Shown: positions 8,194 through 14,987, counted from the first letter of the stretch. The stretch is 18,551 nt of DNA from Defluviitaleaceae bacterium (GCA_009782245.1 WRKK01000344.1:1-18551), one strand, 5' to 3'. The notes: generated by a model not told the origin, from the letters alone. A program made the numbers and translations.

Positions 8194-8222
8194 AAATTTG
8201 TTCCACAATAAAGCAAAAAAAC

Positions 8223-8426
8223 AAAATTTTTGCCTGAGATGTGCGAGAGCCTGTATTTTGAACCTACAGAATCAAAAAGGGAGTCCTACTTATTACAATG
8301 CCAACATTAGGCCGCAAGCTAATTCCTTCGCAAGAAGGCAGCGGAAAATGACGGTCTTGTTGCGGACACCCACCTAGTGTTATGCTAGGTGTCAAAAGGC
8401 AGGGACGGCATTTTGGGCAAATTTTA
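8223..8426 (+). ncRNA. ssrS: 6S RNA
   Basis: The stretch folds like 6S RNA, the RNA that mimics an open promoter and binds sigma-70-type RNA polymerase holoenzyme in stationary phase. The closing stem pairs GCCTGAGATG (8232-8241) with GCATTTTGGGC (8408-8418), extended by AAAATTT/AAATTTT. The 5' strand resembles E. coli 6S (CTGAGATGTTCGC) and the 3' strand resembles its GGCGGCATCTCGG. Also seen are a terminal hairpin CCTTC-GCAA-GAAGG (8325-8338), flanked by GCCGC/GCGG pairing, and the 3' hairpin CACCTAG/CTAGGTG (8371-8391) followed by AAAAGGCAGGGACGGCAT, as in the family. A TTGCAA-N17-TATAAT promoter ends 30 nt upstream, so the primary transcript may begin near 8200. It sits between GH9 and aldolase on the opposite strand. 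Confidence 0.85.
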
Positions 8427-8441
8427 TTTGAATGGTTTTGT

Positions 8442-8459
8442 GGATTTTTGGGATTTTTG
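8442..8459 (+). repeat. Two 9-bp units downstream of 6S RNA
   Basis: GGATTTTTG twice in tandem in non-coding DNA. It has the same period and a similar composition to the 9-bp repeats in nadE; the relationship is tentative. Confidence 0.4.
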
Positions 8460-8492
8460 GAAAAATGGGATAGATTTGGGATAGGCAAGACA

Positions 8493-8735
8493 AACGGGCG
8501 AACGGGGACGCATATTGTAGGGGCGACCGTCCTCGGTCGCCCGTCCGTCTAATCCCCAATGGTTCAATAAAAGTGTATGCAGGTGGACGTTCGCCCCTAC
8601 AAAAACGTCACCCGTTGCCCCCAGCACCAACCGCACGGCAACGCCCCTCGTTCGTTGGGGGCAACGGGCGTAATGGTTGGGGGACGGGCGAACGGGGACG
8701 TTCGCCCCTACCTGCCCGTTCGGCAGGCGGGCGAA
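8493..8735. repeat. Mosaic of GGGCGA-type palindromic repeats
   Basis: Several palindromes are packed together: GGGCGACCG/CGGTCGCCC (8521-8542), GGGCGAACG/CGTTCGCCC (8686-8708), a 13-bp perfect inverted repeat CCCGTTGCCCCCA (8611-8623 with 8656-8668), CCTGCC/GGCAGG (8711-8727), and half copies at 8494 and 8584. No credible gene is present. With the 6S RNA and copy C this accounts for the gene-free stretch between GH9 and the aldolase. Confidence 0.8.
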
Positions 8736-8790
8736 AAACCCACCGCAAACTTAACCACTACATCATAAACTTAACACAAAAAAACATTGA

Positions 8791-8874
8791 AAATTTTAGC
8801 GGGTCAAGGGGCGCGCTCCTTGCGGGGTCAAGGGGCAGTGCCCTTGCGGGTGTGGGCAGCGCCCACGGTTTTGA
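8791..8874 (-). repeat. GC-rich intergenic repeat, copy C
   Basis: Opposite orientation to copies A, D and E: AAATTTTAGCGGGTCAAGGGG at the left, CCCACGGTTTT at the right, with two copies of the GGTCAAGGGG module. It ends 17 nt past the aldolase stop. Confidence 0.85.
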
Positions 8875-8891
8875 CTTTTGGTTGACATTTA

Positions 8892-9857
8892 TTATTTCTG
8901 CAACAAATGCACGGCAAAGCCTGAAAATTCTAAATCTAAATATATTGCTTTTAGGTTACCTTGTGCGTCTTTTTTGGCGGTTTCTTGTAAAAATTTTGCA
9001 CCTTTTTGGGAAAGTTGGTACATTGCACGGTCTATATAGTTTGTGGCTATTGCGATGTGCCCGTGTTTGCCACGGCCTGGCAGCGGGGTCATGGTTTCTA
9101 GTACGCTACCCGCAAATACGGACGAGTTGCCTGGTTTGTAGTCAAAGCCGAACAGGTTGCAGAACAGTTTGGCTACATCGTGGGTTTTTTCGTCTGTTTC
9201 GCAGTTTACGCCGATGTGTGCTAATGTAAAGCCCAAAACGGTATTAACAGCCTCACGGGTAAGGCGGGTAATTTCGGCAAAATCGCCGCTTGCTATTAAT
9301 TTTGGGTCTACCATCCAACTGCCGCCGCAAGCAATTACTTTGGGAAAACTTAAATAATCGTTAATATTTTTGGAATTTACCCCGCCCGTCGGCATAAAAG
9401 TAAGATCGCCGTACGGTGCAGACATCGCCTTTATTGCGGCTATTCCGCCAACATTCTCGGCTGGAAAAAATTTTACTGTTCGCAAGCCTAGTGCCATTGC
9501 ACCCTCCATATCGCTTGGGTTGCTGCAACCTGGCGCAACGGGTATTTTTTTTGCTATGCAAGCCTTTACAATTTCGGGATTAAAGCCAGGTGCTACAATA
9601 AATTTTGCACCCGCATTTATCGCTTTATCCAACTGTTCTAGTGTTAAAACCGTGCCAGCACCCACCAACATTTCAGGAAACTTTTGCGATATGTTTTTAA
9701 TCGATTCTTCTGCGGCGTTTGTCCTAAATGTGATTTCTGCACAGGCAAGCCCACCTGCTATCAACGCTTCCGCCAGCGGGACTGCATCTTTTGCACTATC
9801 CAACTTTACTACTGGCACTATGCCTATCTTGCTTATTTGCTCCATTATTAAATCCAT
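8892..9857 (-). CDS. eda: KDPG/KHG aldolase fused to a C-terminal VOC (glyoxalase-like) domain
   Basis: A 321-residue two-domain protein. Residues 1-208 are a class I Eda aldolase: E41 and R45 (AEITFRT), GAGTVLT, VAPGFNP, and Schiff-base lysine K129 in TVKFFPAE, then PTGGV and ACGGSWMV. It cleaves 2-keto-3-deoxy-6-phosphogluconate, and often 4-hydroxy-2-oxoglutarate, giving pyruvate (Entner-Doudoroff and uronate breakdown). Residues 210-321 look like a VOC domain (HIGVNC near 214, CNLFGF, HGHIAIATNYIDRA, FSGFAVHLL). Such fusions occur in some Clostridia; the added domain's role is unknown to me. The ATG at 9857 has AGGAG 7 nt upstream. The frame stays open to 10082, but that extension only reads through a GC-rich repeat. 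A promoter lies about 220 nt upstream, giving a long leader. Confidence 0.9.
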   Translation of the reverse strand: MDLIMEQISKIGIVPVVKLDSAKDAVPLAEALIAGGLACAEITFRTNAAEESIKNISQKFPEMLVGAGTVLTLEQLDKAINAGAKFIVAPGFNPEIVKACIAKKIPVAPGCSNPSDMEGAMALGLRTVKFFPAENVGGIAAIKAMSAPYGDLTFMPTGGVNSKNINDYLSFPKVIACGGSWMVDPKLIASGDFAEITRLTREAVNTVLGFTLAHIGVNCETDEKTHDVAKLFCNLFGFDYKPGNSSVFAGSVLETMTPLPGRGKHGHIAIATNYIDRAMYQLSQKGAKFLQETAKKDAQGNLKAIYLDLEFSGFAVHLLQK

Positions 9858-9899
9858 TTTGTTTCTCCTATCTTTGTGTATTTTGTACTCAAACAACTG

Positions 9900-9986
9900 C
9901 AAAACCGTGGGGCTCTGCCCCACCCCCCGCAATGGCGCTGCCCTTGACCCGCAAGGGAGCGCGCCCCCTTGACCCCGCACATTTTT
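9900..9986 (+). repeat. GC-rich intergenic repeat, copy D
   Basis: AAAACCGTGGGGCTCTGCCCC end, two CTTGACCC modules, and a T-rich right end. It occupies the leader of the aldolase transcript and keeps the aldolase frame open upstream of its true start, giving a false N-terminal extension. Confidence 0.85.
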
Positions 9987-10083
9987 TACTGTATTAAGAC
10001 CCCGTTTTTGTGGGCTTTGTATCATACAGCATGGTATTGGGGCAGGTATGTTTTTGTTGTGTTTTGGAAATCGGTTTACCAAT

Positions 10084-10112
10084 ATTATCGCACAATTTTA
10101 TCCAAAATGCAA
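10084..10112 (-). promoter_or_regulatory. Promoter of the aldolase gene
   Basis: On the minus strand TTGCAT (10112-10107), 17-nt spacer, GATAAT (10089-10084) preceded by TGC (extended -10). The start would be near 10077, giving a leader of about 220 nt that contains a GC-rich repeat element before the ATG at 9857. Confidence 0.65.
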
Positions 10113-10144
10113 GTGCGGAAAAATAAATTTCACGATTTGCAGCG

Positions 10145-11551
10145 TTAGGTTTCTTCGGCTGTGGTTTCGGGTTTGTTTGGCTGTACAAGCCCCTTACTTC
10201 GCCATTTGCCTATTCTGTAAACAATCAGCGAAAGTATAGTGTTGCCAACCCAGCCAGCCAGCAGGGAATACATCAACGCATGAGGCGTTCCCATTAGGTG
10301 GACAAACAAATACGCCGTTGGCACTCGCACAAACACGGTATTTATAATAGATGCCCACAGCGGCGACATTGCATCGCCCGAGCCACGGACTGTTCCCCAC
10401 ATAACCATTGCTATTGAAAAAACTATGTAGCCTGGTGCTAGAATTAACAGCATTTCTTGGCTTAGCGATATAACTTCTTGAGTTTCAGTAAAAAAGCCCG
10501 CAATGTATCTGCCAAACAGTAAAATTATTGCGATTAGCACCGTGGCTGTACCAGCCGCCAGTATTACGCATTGTTTGGTTGCTTTAGATATGCGTTCTAT
10601 TTTGCCAGCGCCCATATTTTGCCCTGCAAAAACGGTCATTGCGTTACCAAAGGAAAAATTTGGCATCATTACAAAGCCGTCAATCCGCATTATTACAACG
10701 TGGGTTGCTATGAACAACGCACCAAAGCTGTTTACTAGCGGTTGCACAATCATAACCGCAATCGCAATTATGGCTTGCGATGCTCCTGTTGGTATGCCCA
10801 ATTTTAGTATTTGCAATGCGTAATCCTTTTTCAGCCGCAGATAGTGTAGGTTCATCTCAAAAACTTTTGTCATTTTCAGCAATTTGATAAGACACAAAAC
10901 CGAGCTAAAGCCTTGTGCTATAACCGTGCCGATTGCCGCACCTGCAACGCCCCAGCCCAGCCCAGCAACAAAAACAAGCGAAAGCACAATATTAAGTAGC
11001 GAGGCAATCGCCAAATAAATCAGCGGCGAAAACGCATCGCCAAGCCCCCGTAAAATTCCCGACAATATGTTAAAATAGGACATGGTCAAAACGCCCCACA
11101 GCAAAATATTTATGTAAACGATAGAGTCCTCTAAAATTTCGGGCGGTGTGCTTAGCAAAACCAGCAACGGACGAGTGCCAAGCGGGCCAAAAATCATAAT
11201 AACCAAGCCCAAAATAAACGTCAGCGTTATACTAGACCCGATTGTGTACGAAAGTGCATCTCTGTTACGAGCACCAAAATATTGTGCAACCATAACGCCC
11301 GCACCAATCGCTATTCCCATCATCAGCACCATTATCAAGAAAAATATAGCCATTGTGCTGCCCACAGCCGCCAAAGCGTTATCGCCCACGTGTTGCCCCA
11401 AAATAATTGCATCTGCCGTACTATATAATTGCTGAAATATATTGCCAATCAAAAGCGGCACAGTAAACAACAGCAGCTTTTTCCAGGGTGCACCCTCTGT
11501 CATATCTACCGAGCCAAACACTTGCTTAAACTTCCTTACAAGACTATCCAT
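10145..11551 (-). CDS. MATE family efflux transporter
   Basis: A 468-residue multidrug and toxic compound extrusion protein with about 12 hydrophobic spans in two homologous halves. Family features include TEGAPWKKLLLFTVPLLIG near residues 18-36, FQQLYSTADAIILG, a first-half GILRGLGDAFSP, and the second-half counterpart VMWGTVRGSGDAMSPLW. It should export cationic or other small compounds using a Na+ or H+ gradient; the substrate cannot be read from sequence. The ATG at 11551 has only a weak purine stretch (AGAGG, 11 nt away). An in-frame ATG at 11503 (MTEGAPW) is a possible alternative, but the longer form is usual. A GC-rich repeat lies upstream, between it and queG; no clear promoter is seen there. 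Confidence 0.93.
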   Translation of the reverse strand: MDSLVRKFKQVFGSVDMTEGAPWKKLLLFTVPLLIGNIFQQLYSTADAIILGQHVGDNALAAVGSTMAIFFLIMVLMMGIAIGAGVMVAQYFGARNRDALSYTIGSSITLTFILGLVIMIFGPLGTRPLLVLLSTPPEILEDSIVYINILLWGVLTMSYFNILSGILRGLGDAFSPLIYLAIASLLNIVLSLVFVAGLGWGVAGAAIGTVIAQGFSSVLCLIKLLKMTKVFEMNLHYLRLKKDYALQILKLGIPTGASQAIIAIAVMIVQPLVNSFGALFIATHVVIMRIDGFVMMPNFSFGNAMTVFAGQNMGAGKIERISKATKQCVILAAGTATVLIAIILLFGRYIAGFFTETQEVISLSQEMLLILAPGYIVFSIAMVMWGTVRGSGDAMSPLWASIINTVFVRVPTAYLFVHLMGTPHALMYSLLAGWVGNTILSLIVYRIGKWRSKGLVQPNKPETTAEET

Positions 11552-11585
11552 TAGCGTTTTTAAGCCTCTTTTCTTAAATCAAATT

Positions 11586-11670
11586 CAAAACCGTGGGGCT
11601 CTGCCCCACACCCCGCAAGGGCTCTGCCCCTTGACCCCGCAAGGAGCGCGCCCCTTGACCCGCAAATTTT
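11586..11670 (+). repeat. GC-rich intergenic repeat, copy E
   Basis: The longest regular copy: AAAACCGTGGGGCTCTGCCCC, then two CAAGG..CCCCTTGACCC modules, ending GCAAATTTT. It lies between the queG stop and the MATE start. Confidence 0.85.
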
Positions 11671-11706
11671 GTTAGTGTTGAATGAGTATACTTTTTTTGT
11701 TTTTGC

Positions 11707-12684
11707 TTACGATTTATTTTTGTTACCCGCAATAATATTGGCGTTTCGCTGTAGCTGTGTCAAGCCGCGCCACGCTAACGCCGTTTTGCCAAATTGTTGG
11801 TCAAATTCTTTTTGTTGCATATTTAGTATGTCGCTGATTATATCGGTGTTTTTGGCGGAGGTTTTGTCAACTTTGTTGAACGGGCAACATAGTTGACAAA
11901 TATCGCAACCAAAAAGTTGGTCGCCGATAAGCGTTTGTTCGGGTTCGGTTAGTGTGCCCTTTTTTTGCGTTATGTAAGATGTACACAACGAAACGTCTAA
12001 AAAGTAGGGCTTTAGGGCATTTGTGGGACACGCTTGTATACATCGGTTACAATTTTGCGGACATTCGGAAATGGCGGCGGTTGCTGGCGTTGTTGGCAAT
12101 GGTATATCCACAATAAGCAGCCCAATGTTGAAGAAAGAACCCAATTTTGGCGAAATTACCATGTTGTTTCGTCCCCAAAAGCCCAAGCCAGCTTTAACGG
12201 CAAAAGCCCGTTCCGCCAAATTCCCGCTATCTACCATTATAACACTTTTTACGGAATTTTTACAATTCAAATTTTTACAATCCAAAAGTTGCAATAATTT
12301 TTTCAGCAGATTTTTTATTGTTACGTGATAATCCGTGCCGCAACCCAAACTGGACAAATTTTTATGCGGCGATGGCAAGTAGGGTTTGCCCAGCACAATA
12401 ACCGATTTTGCGGTTGGCAAAGCCAAAGTTGGGTTTATTCGTTTTTCAATGTTTGGCGTAACAAACGGCGTTTTTGCGGCGGAAAGACGGGATTTTTCGG
12501 TGGTTAGCGGCAAGGCATCGCAAATGCCTATTATGCAGTTGTGCTGGTTTGCAAAATTGGCAAAGTCAGAAAAGTCAGAAAAGTCAGAAAAATCGGCAAA
12601 ATCGGCGTTAGTTAATTTGTTAGTCTCAAAAAAACCCCTGCAAATATCGGCTTGCAGGGGTTTTGTTTTATTCTTCCCAGCCAT
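11707..12684 (-). CDS. queG: Epoxyqueuosine reductase, start uncertain
   Basis: A cobalamin- and Fe-S-dependent enzyme that reduces epoxyqueuosine to queuosine in tRNA. D152 of DSGNLAERA, AGLGFWGRNN (165-174) and GSFFNIG are classic QueG motifs. Two [4Fe-4S] sites are visible: C208/C212/C215/C219-P and C234 with C260/C263/C267-P. The 5' end is odd. The only ATG that fits (12684) overlaps the end of the reductase gene, lacks a ribosome binding site, and is followed within the frame by an intrinsic terminator (12628-12664). After the terminator no ATG, GTG or TTG occurs in frame until a TTG well inside the conserved part (residue 58). The N-terminal helix region (about 28-45) is built from a 9-bp tandem repeat (FSDFSDFSD). 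Function is firm; start and expression are doubtful. Confidence 0.85.
   Translation of the reverse strand: MAGKNKTKPLQADICRGFFETNKLTNADFADFSDFSDFSDFANFANQHNCIIGICDALPLTTEKSRLSAAKTPFVTPNIEKRINPTLALPTAKSVIVLGKPYLPSPHKNLSSLGCGTDYHVTIKNLLKKLLQLLDCKNLNCKNSVKSVIMVDSGNLAERAFAVKAGLGFWGRNNMVISPKLGSFFNIGLLIVDIPLPTTPATAAISECPQNCNRCIQACPTNALKPYFLDVSLCTSYITQKKGTLTEPEQTLIGDQLFGCDICQLCCPFNKVDKTSAKNTDIISDILNMQQKEFDQQFGKTALAWRGLTQLQRNANIIAGNKNKS
12551..12604 (+). repeat. 9-bp tandem repeat inside queG, antisense orientation
   Basis: Six 9-bp units whose plus-strand core is GAAAAGTCA. queG is on the minus strand, so they are read as TGACTTTTC and give FSD repeats in the N-terminal helix. Confidence 0.9.
12628..12664 (-). 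terminator. Intrinsic terminator of the aldo/keto reductase gene, inside the queG frame
   Basis: On the minus strand a perfect 9-bp stem CCCCTGCAA/TTGCAGGGG (12660-12652 with 12643-12635), 8-nt loop, then seven T. It starts 4 nt past the reductase stop. On the plus strand the stem is followed by TTTTGTTTT, so it may work in both directions. It falls within codons 7-19 of the only plausible queG reading frame. Confidence 0.85.
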
Positions 12685-13825
12685 CTAATGCGGCGTGTGC
12701 AACTTTTAGGTCTTCTGGGATATTTATTTCTTGGGGACATTTATCGATGCAAACGCCGCAAGCTGTGCAAAAACTGGCATCACGGTTAGCACGGCGGGTG
12801 AACATATACGAGCGGCGGGGTTGGTCAAAATGCCCAAAGCGGTGTGCATCGTTGTAAAGGGCAAAGGCACGGGGAATTTCCACGTTTTGCGGACAAGGTA
12901 CGCAATAGTTACAGCCCGTGCAAGGAATAGTTACAATAGATTCGTAACCCTCACGTGCGGCGGCAATCAGCTTTTTCTCGTCATCTGTTAGGCAGCTTGC
13001 TTTCATATCGGGCTGCGAGAACATTGCCAAGTTGTCTTTTAGTTGCTCGAGCGTTGTCATTCCGCTAACCACCGTTGAAACTTCGGGATAATTTACTAAA
13101 TGCCTAAACGCCCATTCGGTGGGTTGGCGTTTTATTGGGAAGTTTTCGTATAAATCGGCGACAACTTTGGGTGCTTTTGTAAGTCCGCCGCCGCGCAAGG
13201 GTTCCATTATTGCGACTGCCATGTTGTGTTTGTTGGCGGTATAAATGGCTTGTTCGGTAACTTCACGGTTTACATCTAGCAAATTTTGCTGTATAAGGCA
13301 CATTTCCCATGGATACCGTTCTACAACTTCCTTAAATGTGGGAAACTGCCCATGATAGGAAAAGCCAATATGCTTAATTAGCCCCTCCGCCTTAAACTTT
13401 TCAAACTCGGCAAAAATTTCCCGTTTTTGGATTTCTTGCCACGTGGGCTGCATAATGCAGTGCAGCAGATATATATCCACATGGTCGGTACGCAGTTTTT
13501 TTAGCGTGTTTTCCAGGTTGCGGCGAATGTCCGCTTGGGTTGTCATTACTCCGAAAGGCTGTTTTGTTGCAATTTTTACTTTTGCTCGGCGGCCGCCTTC
13601 TTCGAGGGCTTCGCCCAAAACCGCCTCGCTGTCTGTTGCGTGGTAGCCGTAAGCGGTATCAAAGTATGTAATACCGTTGTCAACGGCGTATCTAATAAGT
13701 TCGTAGGCTTTGTCGCGGTTTACGCCTTTGCTGCCGTCGTTTTCGTCGATAAATGGCAGCCGCATACAGCCCATTCCTAAGGTAGATACCTCAAAATTCA
13801 ACTTACCAAATGCTCTATACTGCAT
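12668..13825 (-). CDS. Aldo/keto reductase with two C-terminal 4Fe-4S motifs
   Basis: A 385-residue protein. Residues 1-290 form an AKR barrel with the catalytic tetrad D56, Y61, K88 and H122 (YFDTAYGYH, ATKQPF, LLHC). The C-terminal 90 residues carry two ferredoxin-type clusters: C302, C305, C308, C311-P and C353, C356, C359, C363-P, each followed by a xIP motif (EIP, NIP). This is a standard ferredoxin-type AKR of anaerobes; it probably reduces an aldehyde or ketone with NAD(P)H or through Fe-S electron transfer, substrate unknown. The ATG at 13825 has AGGAG about 7 nt upstream, an excellent extended -10 promoter lies at 13889-13917, and an intrinsic terminator begins 4 nt past the stop, so it looks like a single-gene unit. 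Confidence 0.93.
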   Translation of the reverse strand: MQYRAFGKLNFEVSTLGMGCMRLPFIDENDGSKGVNRDKAYELIRYAVDNGITYFDTAYGYHATDSEAVLGEALEEGGRRAKVKIATKQPFGVMTTQADIRRNLENTLKKLRTDHVDIYLLHCIMQPTWQEIQKREIFAEFEKFKAEGLIKHIGFSYHGQFPTFKEVVERYPWEMCLIQQNLLDVNREVTEQAIYTANKHNMAVAIMEPLRGGGLTKAPKVVADLYENFPIKRQPTEWAFRHLVNYPEVSTVVSGMTTLEQLKDNLAMFSQPDMKASCLTDDEKKLIAAAREGYESIVTIPCTGCNYCVPCPQNVEIPRAFALYNDAHRFGHFDQPRRSYMFTRRANRDASFCTACGVCIDKCPQEINIPEDLKVAHAALDGWEE

Positions 13826-13888
13826 TAAAATTCTCCTATCTTTGTTTGATTTTTGGTTTGGCTTGTGTAATATTTTATGCCAATCGTT

Positions 13889-13917
13889 ATTATAACACAG
13901 CGATTAATAAAACGCAA
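13889..13917 (-). promoter_or_regulatory. Promoter of the aldo/keto reductase gene
   Basis: On the minus strand TTGCGT (13917-13912), 17-nt spacer, perfect TATAAT (13894-13889) with TGT before it (extended -10). It is back to back with the Rpn promoter, only about 10 nt apart between the two -35 boxes. Confidence 0.75.
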
Positions 13918-13927
13918 GCAATTTTTA

Positions 13928-13956
13928 TTGCCAGCCGCGCCAAATTATGGTATACT
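13928..13956 (+). promoter_or_regulatory. Promoter of the Rpn gene cluster
   Basis: TTGCCA (13928-13933), 17-nt spacer, TATACT (13951-13956) with TG one base upstream (extended -10). The predicted start is near 13963, just ahead of AAGGAG and the ATG at 13986. Confidence 0.75.
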
Positions 13957-13985
13957 GAAAATAAAGGGAAAAAAGGAGTTTCGCA

Positions 13986-14975
13986 ATGCCAAAAACTAAA
14001 TCAAAATCCAAAAATAAAGGCACAAAACTGCCGTATACGCTAAAATCCGATTTATTATTCAAGATGTTGTTTACAAAATATCCCAAACTGCTTAAAAGAC
14101 TGGTTGCCGTGCTGTTGAATATTCCGCTTGCAAGCATAAAAAATTTTCGCATAACCAATGCAGAAATGCCGCCAGAAGAAATCGGCAAAAAATTTTGCAG
14201 GCTAGATATAGTAATGACAGTAGACGGCAAAAAGGTAAACTTGGAAATTCAAGTAGAAAACGAGGGAAATTATCCCGAAAGAAGTATGTTTCACTGGGCA
14301 AAATTATTTGTGTCTTCGTTGCCCAGCGGCGATGATTATTCGTTGTTGCCGCAAACAATTTCCGTAAATATATTGGGGTTTTCCTTGTTTAGGTGTAAAG
14401 CCGTGCATTCAGAATTTGCCCCAATGGAAGTAACCCGCCACGAAATATTATCCGACAAACAAAGATACCACTTCTTCGAACTGCCAAAACTACCCGATGT
14501 GGAATCCATAGACACCACCAGCGAAAAAGATTTGTGGCTTGCGTTATTTAACGCCGAAACAGAAGAGGAACTACAAAAATTAACAGCAACAGGAGGGAAC
14601 ATAATGGAGCAAGCAATAGGAGCATACAGAGGAATCGCCGCCGATGAAGAGTTTAGGCATTTGCATATTCTAAGGGAACGTGCAAAACATGACGAGGCAC
14701 AGGCTTTGCGTAATGCTAGGGAGAAAGAACGCAAAAGAATGGAAAGTGTGCTTAAGAAAAAAGATGCTGCTTTAGCGGAAAAAGATGCCACCATAGAAGC
14801 CACTAAAAAGGAAAAAGATACCGCCGTAAAGGAAAAAAATGCCGTCATAAAAGCCGCTAAAAAAGAAAAAGAGGCCGCCGTAAAAATTGCCGTAGAAACT
14901 GCCGTAAAAGCCATTAAAACGGAAACAGATGCTATCATAGCTGGTTTAAGAGCACAATTAGCCGAAAAACAATAG
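13986..14975 (+). CDS. Rpn family PD-(D/E)XK nuclease (PDDEXK_2 'transposase' family) with coiled-coil tail
   Basis: A 329-residue protein of the recombination-promoting nuclease (Rpn/YhgA-like) family, often annotated as a PD-(D/E)XK transposase. The N-terminal domain (about 15-200) begins with KSDLLFKMLF and carries the nuclease motif D74 ... E87-I-Q89 (LDIVM, LEIQVENE). Residues 207-329 are a lysine/glutamate/alanine-rich coiled coil with heptad-like repeats. An in-frame ATG at codon 207 follows AGGAGGG at ideal spacing, so a C-terminal product is likely also made (listed separately). Published work on E. coli rpn genes describes exactly such an internal product acting as antitoxin to the nuclease, with a role in phage defence. 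Upstream: an extended -10 promoter and AAGGAG. First gene of the plus-strand cluster. No transposon ends are seen. Confidence 0.88.
   Translation: MPKTKSKSKNKGTKLPYTLKSDLLFKMLFTKYPKLLKRLVAVLLNIPLASIKNFRITNAEMPPEEIGKKFCRLDIVMTVDGKKVNLEIQVENEGNYPERSMFHWAKLFVSSLPSGDDYSLLPQTISVNILGFSLFRCKAVHSEFAPMEVTRHEILSDKQRYHFFELPKLPDVESIDTTSEKDLWLALFNAETEEELQKLTATGGNIMEQAIGAYRGIAADEEFRHLHILRERAKHDEAQALRNAREKERKRMESVLKKKDAALAEKDATIEATKKEKDTAVKEKNAVIKAAKKEKEAAVKIAVETAVKAIKTETDAIIAGLRAQLAEKQ
14589..14606 (+). promoter_or_regulatory. Internal ribosome binding site in the Rpn gene
   Basis: AGGAGGG followed 7 nt after AGGAGG by ATG, inside the Rpn coding region. The 28 nt from 14589 to 14616 match 14988-15015 at 27 positions, the second being the start of the free-standing small ORF. 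Confidence 0.75.
14604..14975 (+). CDS. Predicted internal ORF in the Rpn gene (RpnS-like C-terminal protein)
   Basis: An in-frame gene-within-a-gene of 123 residues, starting at codon 207 of the nuclease. The signal is the DNA context: AGGAGG at 14591-14596, a 7-nt spacer and ATG at 14604, a better ribosome binding site than many genes here, lying in the middle of a coding sequence. The product starts MEQAIGAYRG and would consist almost wholly of the coiled coil, without any nuclease residue. The same site with its ribosome binding site is duplicated exactly 399 nt downstream as the start of a free-standing ORF, which argues that it is used. By analogy with E. coli Rpn systems it could bind and inhibit the full-length nuclease. 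This is inference; no expression evidence is available. Confidence 0.6.
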   Translation: MEQAIGAYRGIAADEEFRHLHILRERAKHDEAQALRNAREKERKRMESVLKKKDAALAEKDATIEATKKEKDTAVKEKNAVIKAAKKEKEAAVKIAVETAVKAIKTETDAIIAGLRAQLAEKQ

Positions 14976-14987
14976 CAAAAATCAGCC

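Noticed and set aside
8131..8222. A GH9 promoter on the minus strand
   Set aside because: The AT-rich stretch offers several weak pairs, but none combines a good -35, a 17-nt spacer and a good -10. The clear pair here points the other way, toward the 6S RNA.
8493..8735. A CRISPR array
   Set aside because: The repeats are palindromic, unevenly spaced, of different lengths and partly overlapping, with no unique spacers of constant size and no cas genes.
8573..9229. A 218-codon plus-strand ORF
   Set aside because: It reads through palindromic repeats, copy C and the antisense of the aldolase. The composition is repeat-like (Arg, Gly, Ser) and no protein family is recognisable.
9858..10082. A 75-residue N-terminal extension of the aldolase
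   Set aside because: It encodes the translated repeat copy D. The ATG at 9857 has a proper AGGAG and matches the family start.
13986..14975. An insertion sequence, as suggested by the 'transposase' name of the PD-(D/E)XK family
   Set aside because: No terminal inverted repeats or target duplications are visible. The gene has its own promoter and sits in a tight cluster, so a domesticated Rpn-type function fits better.
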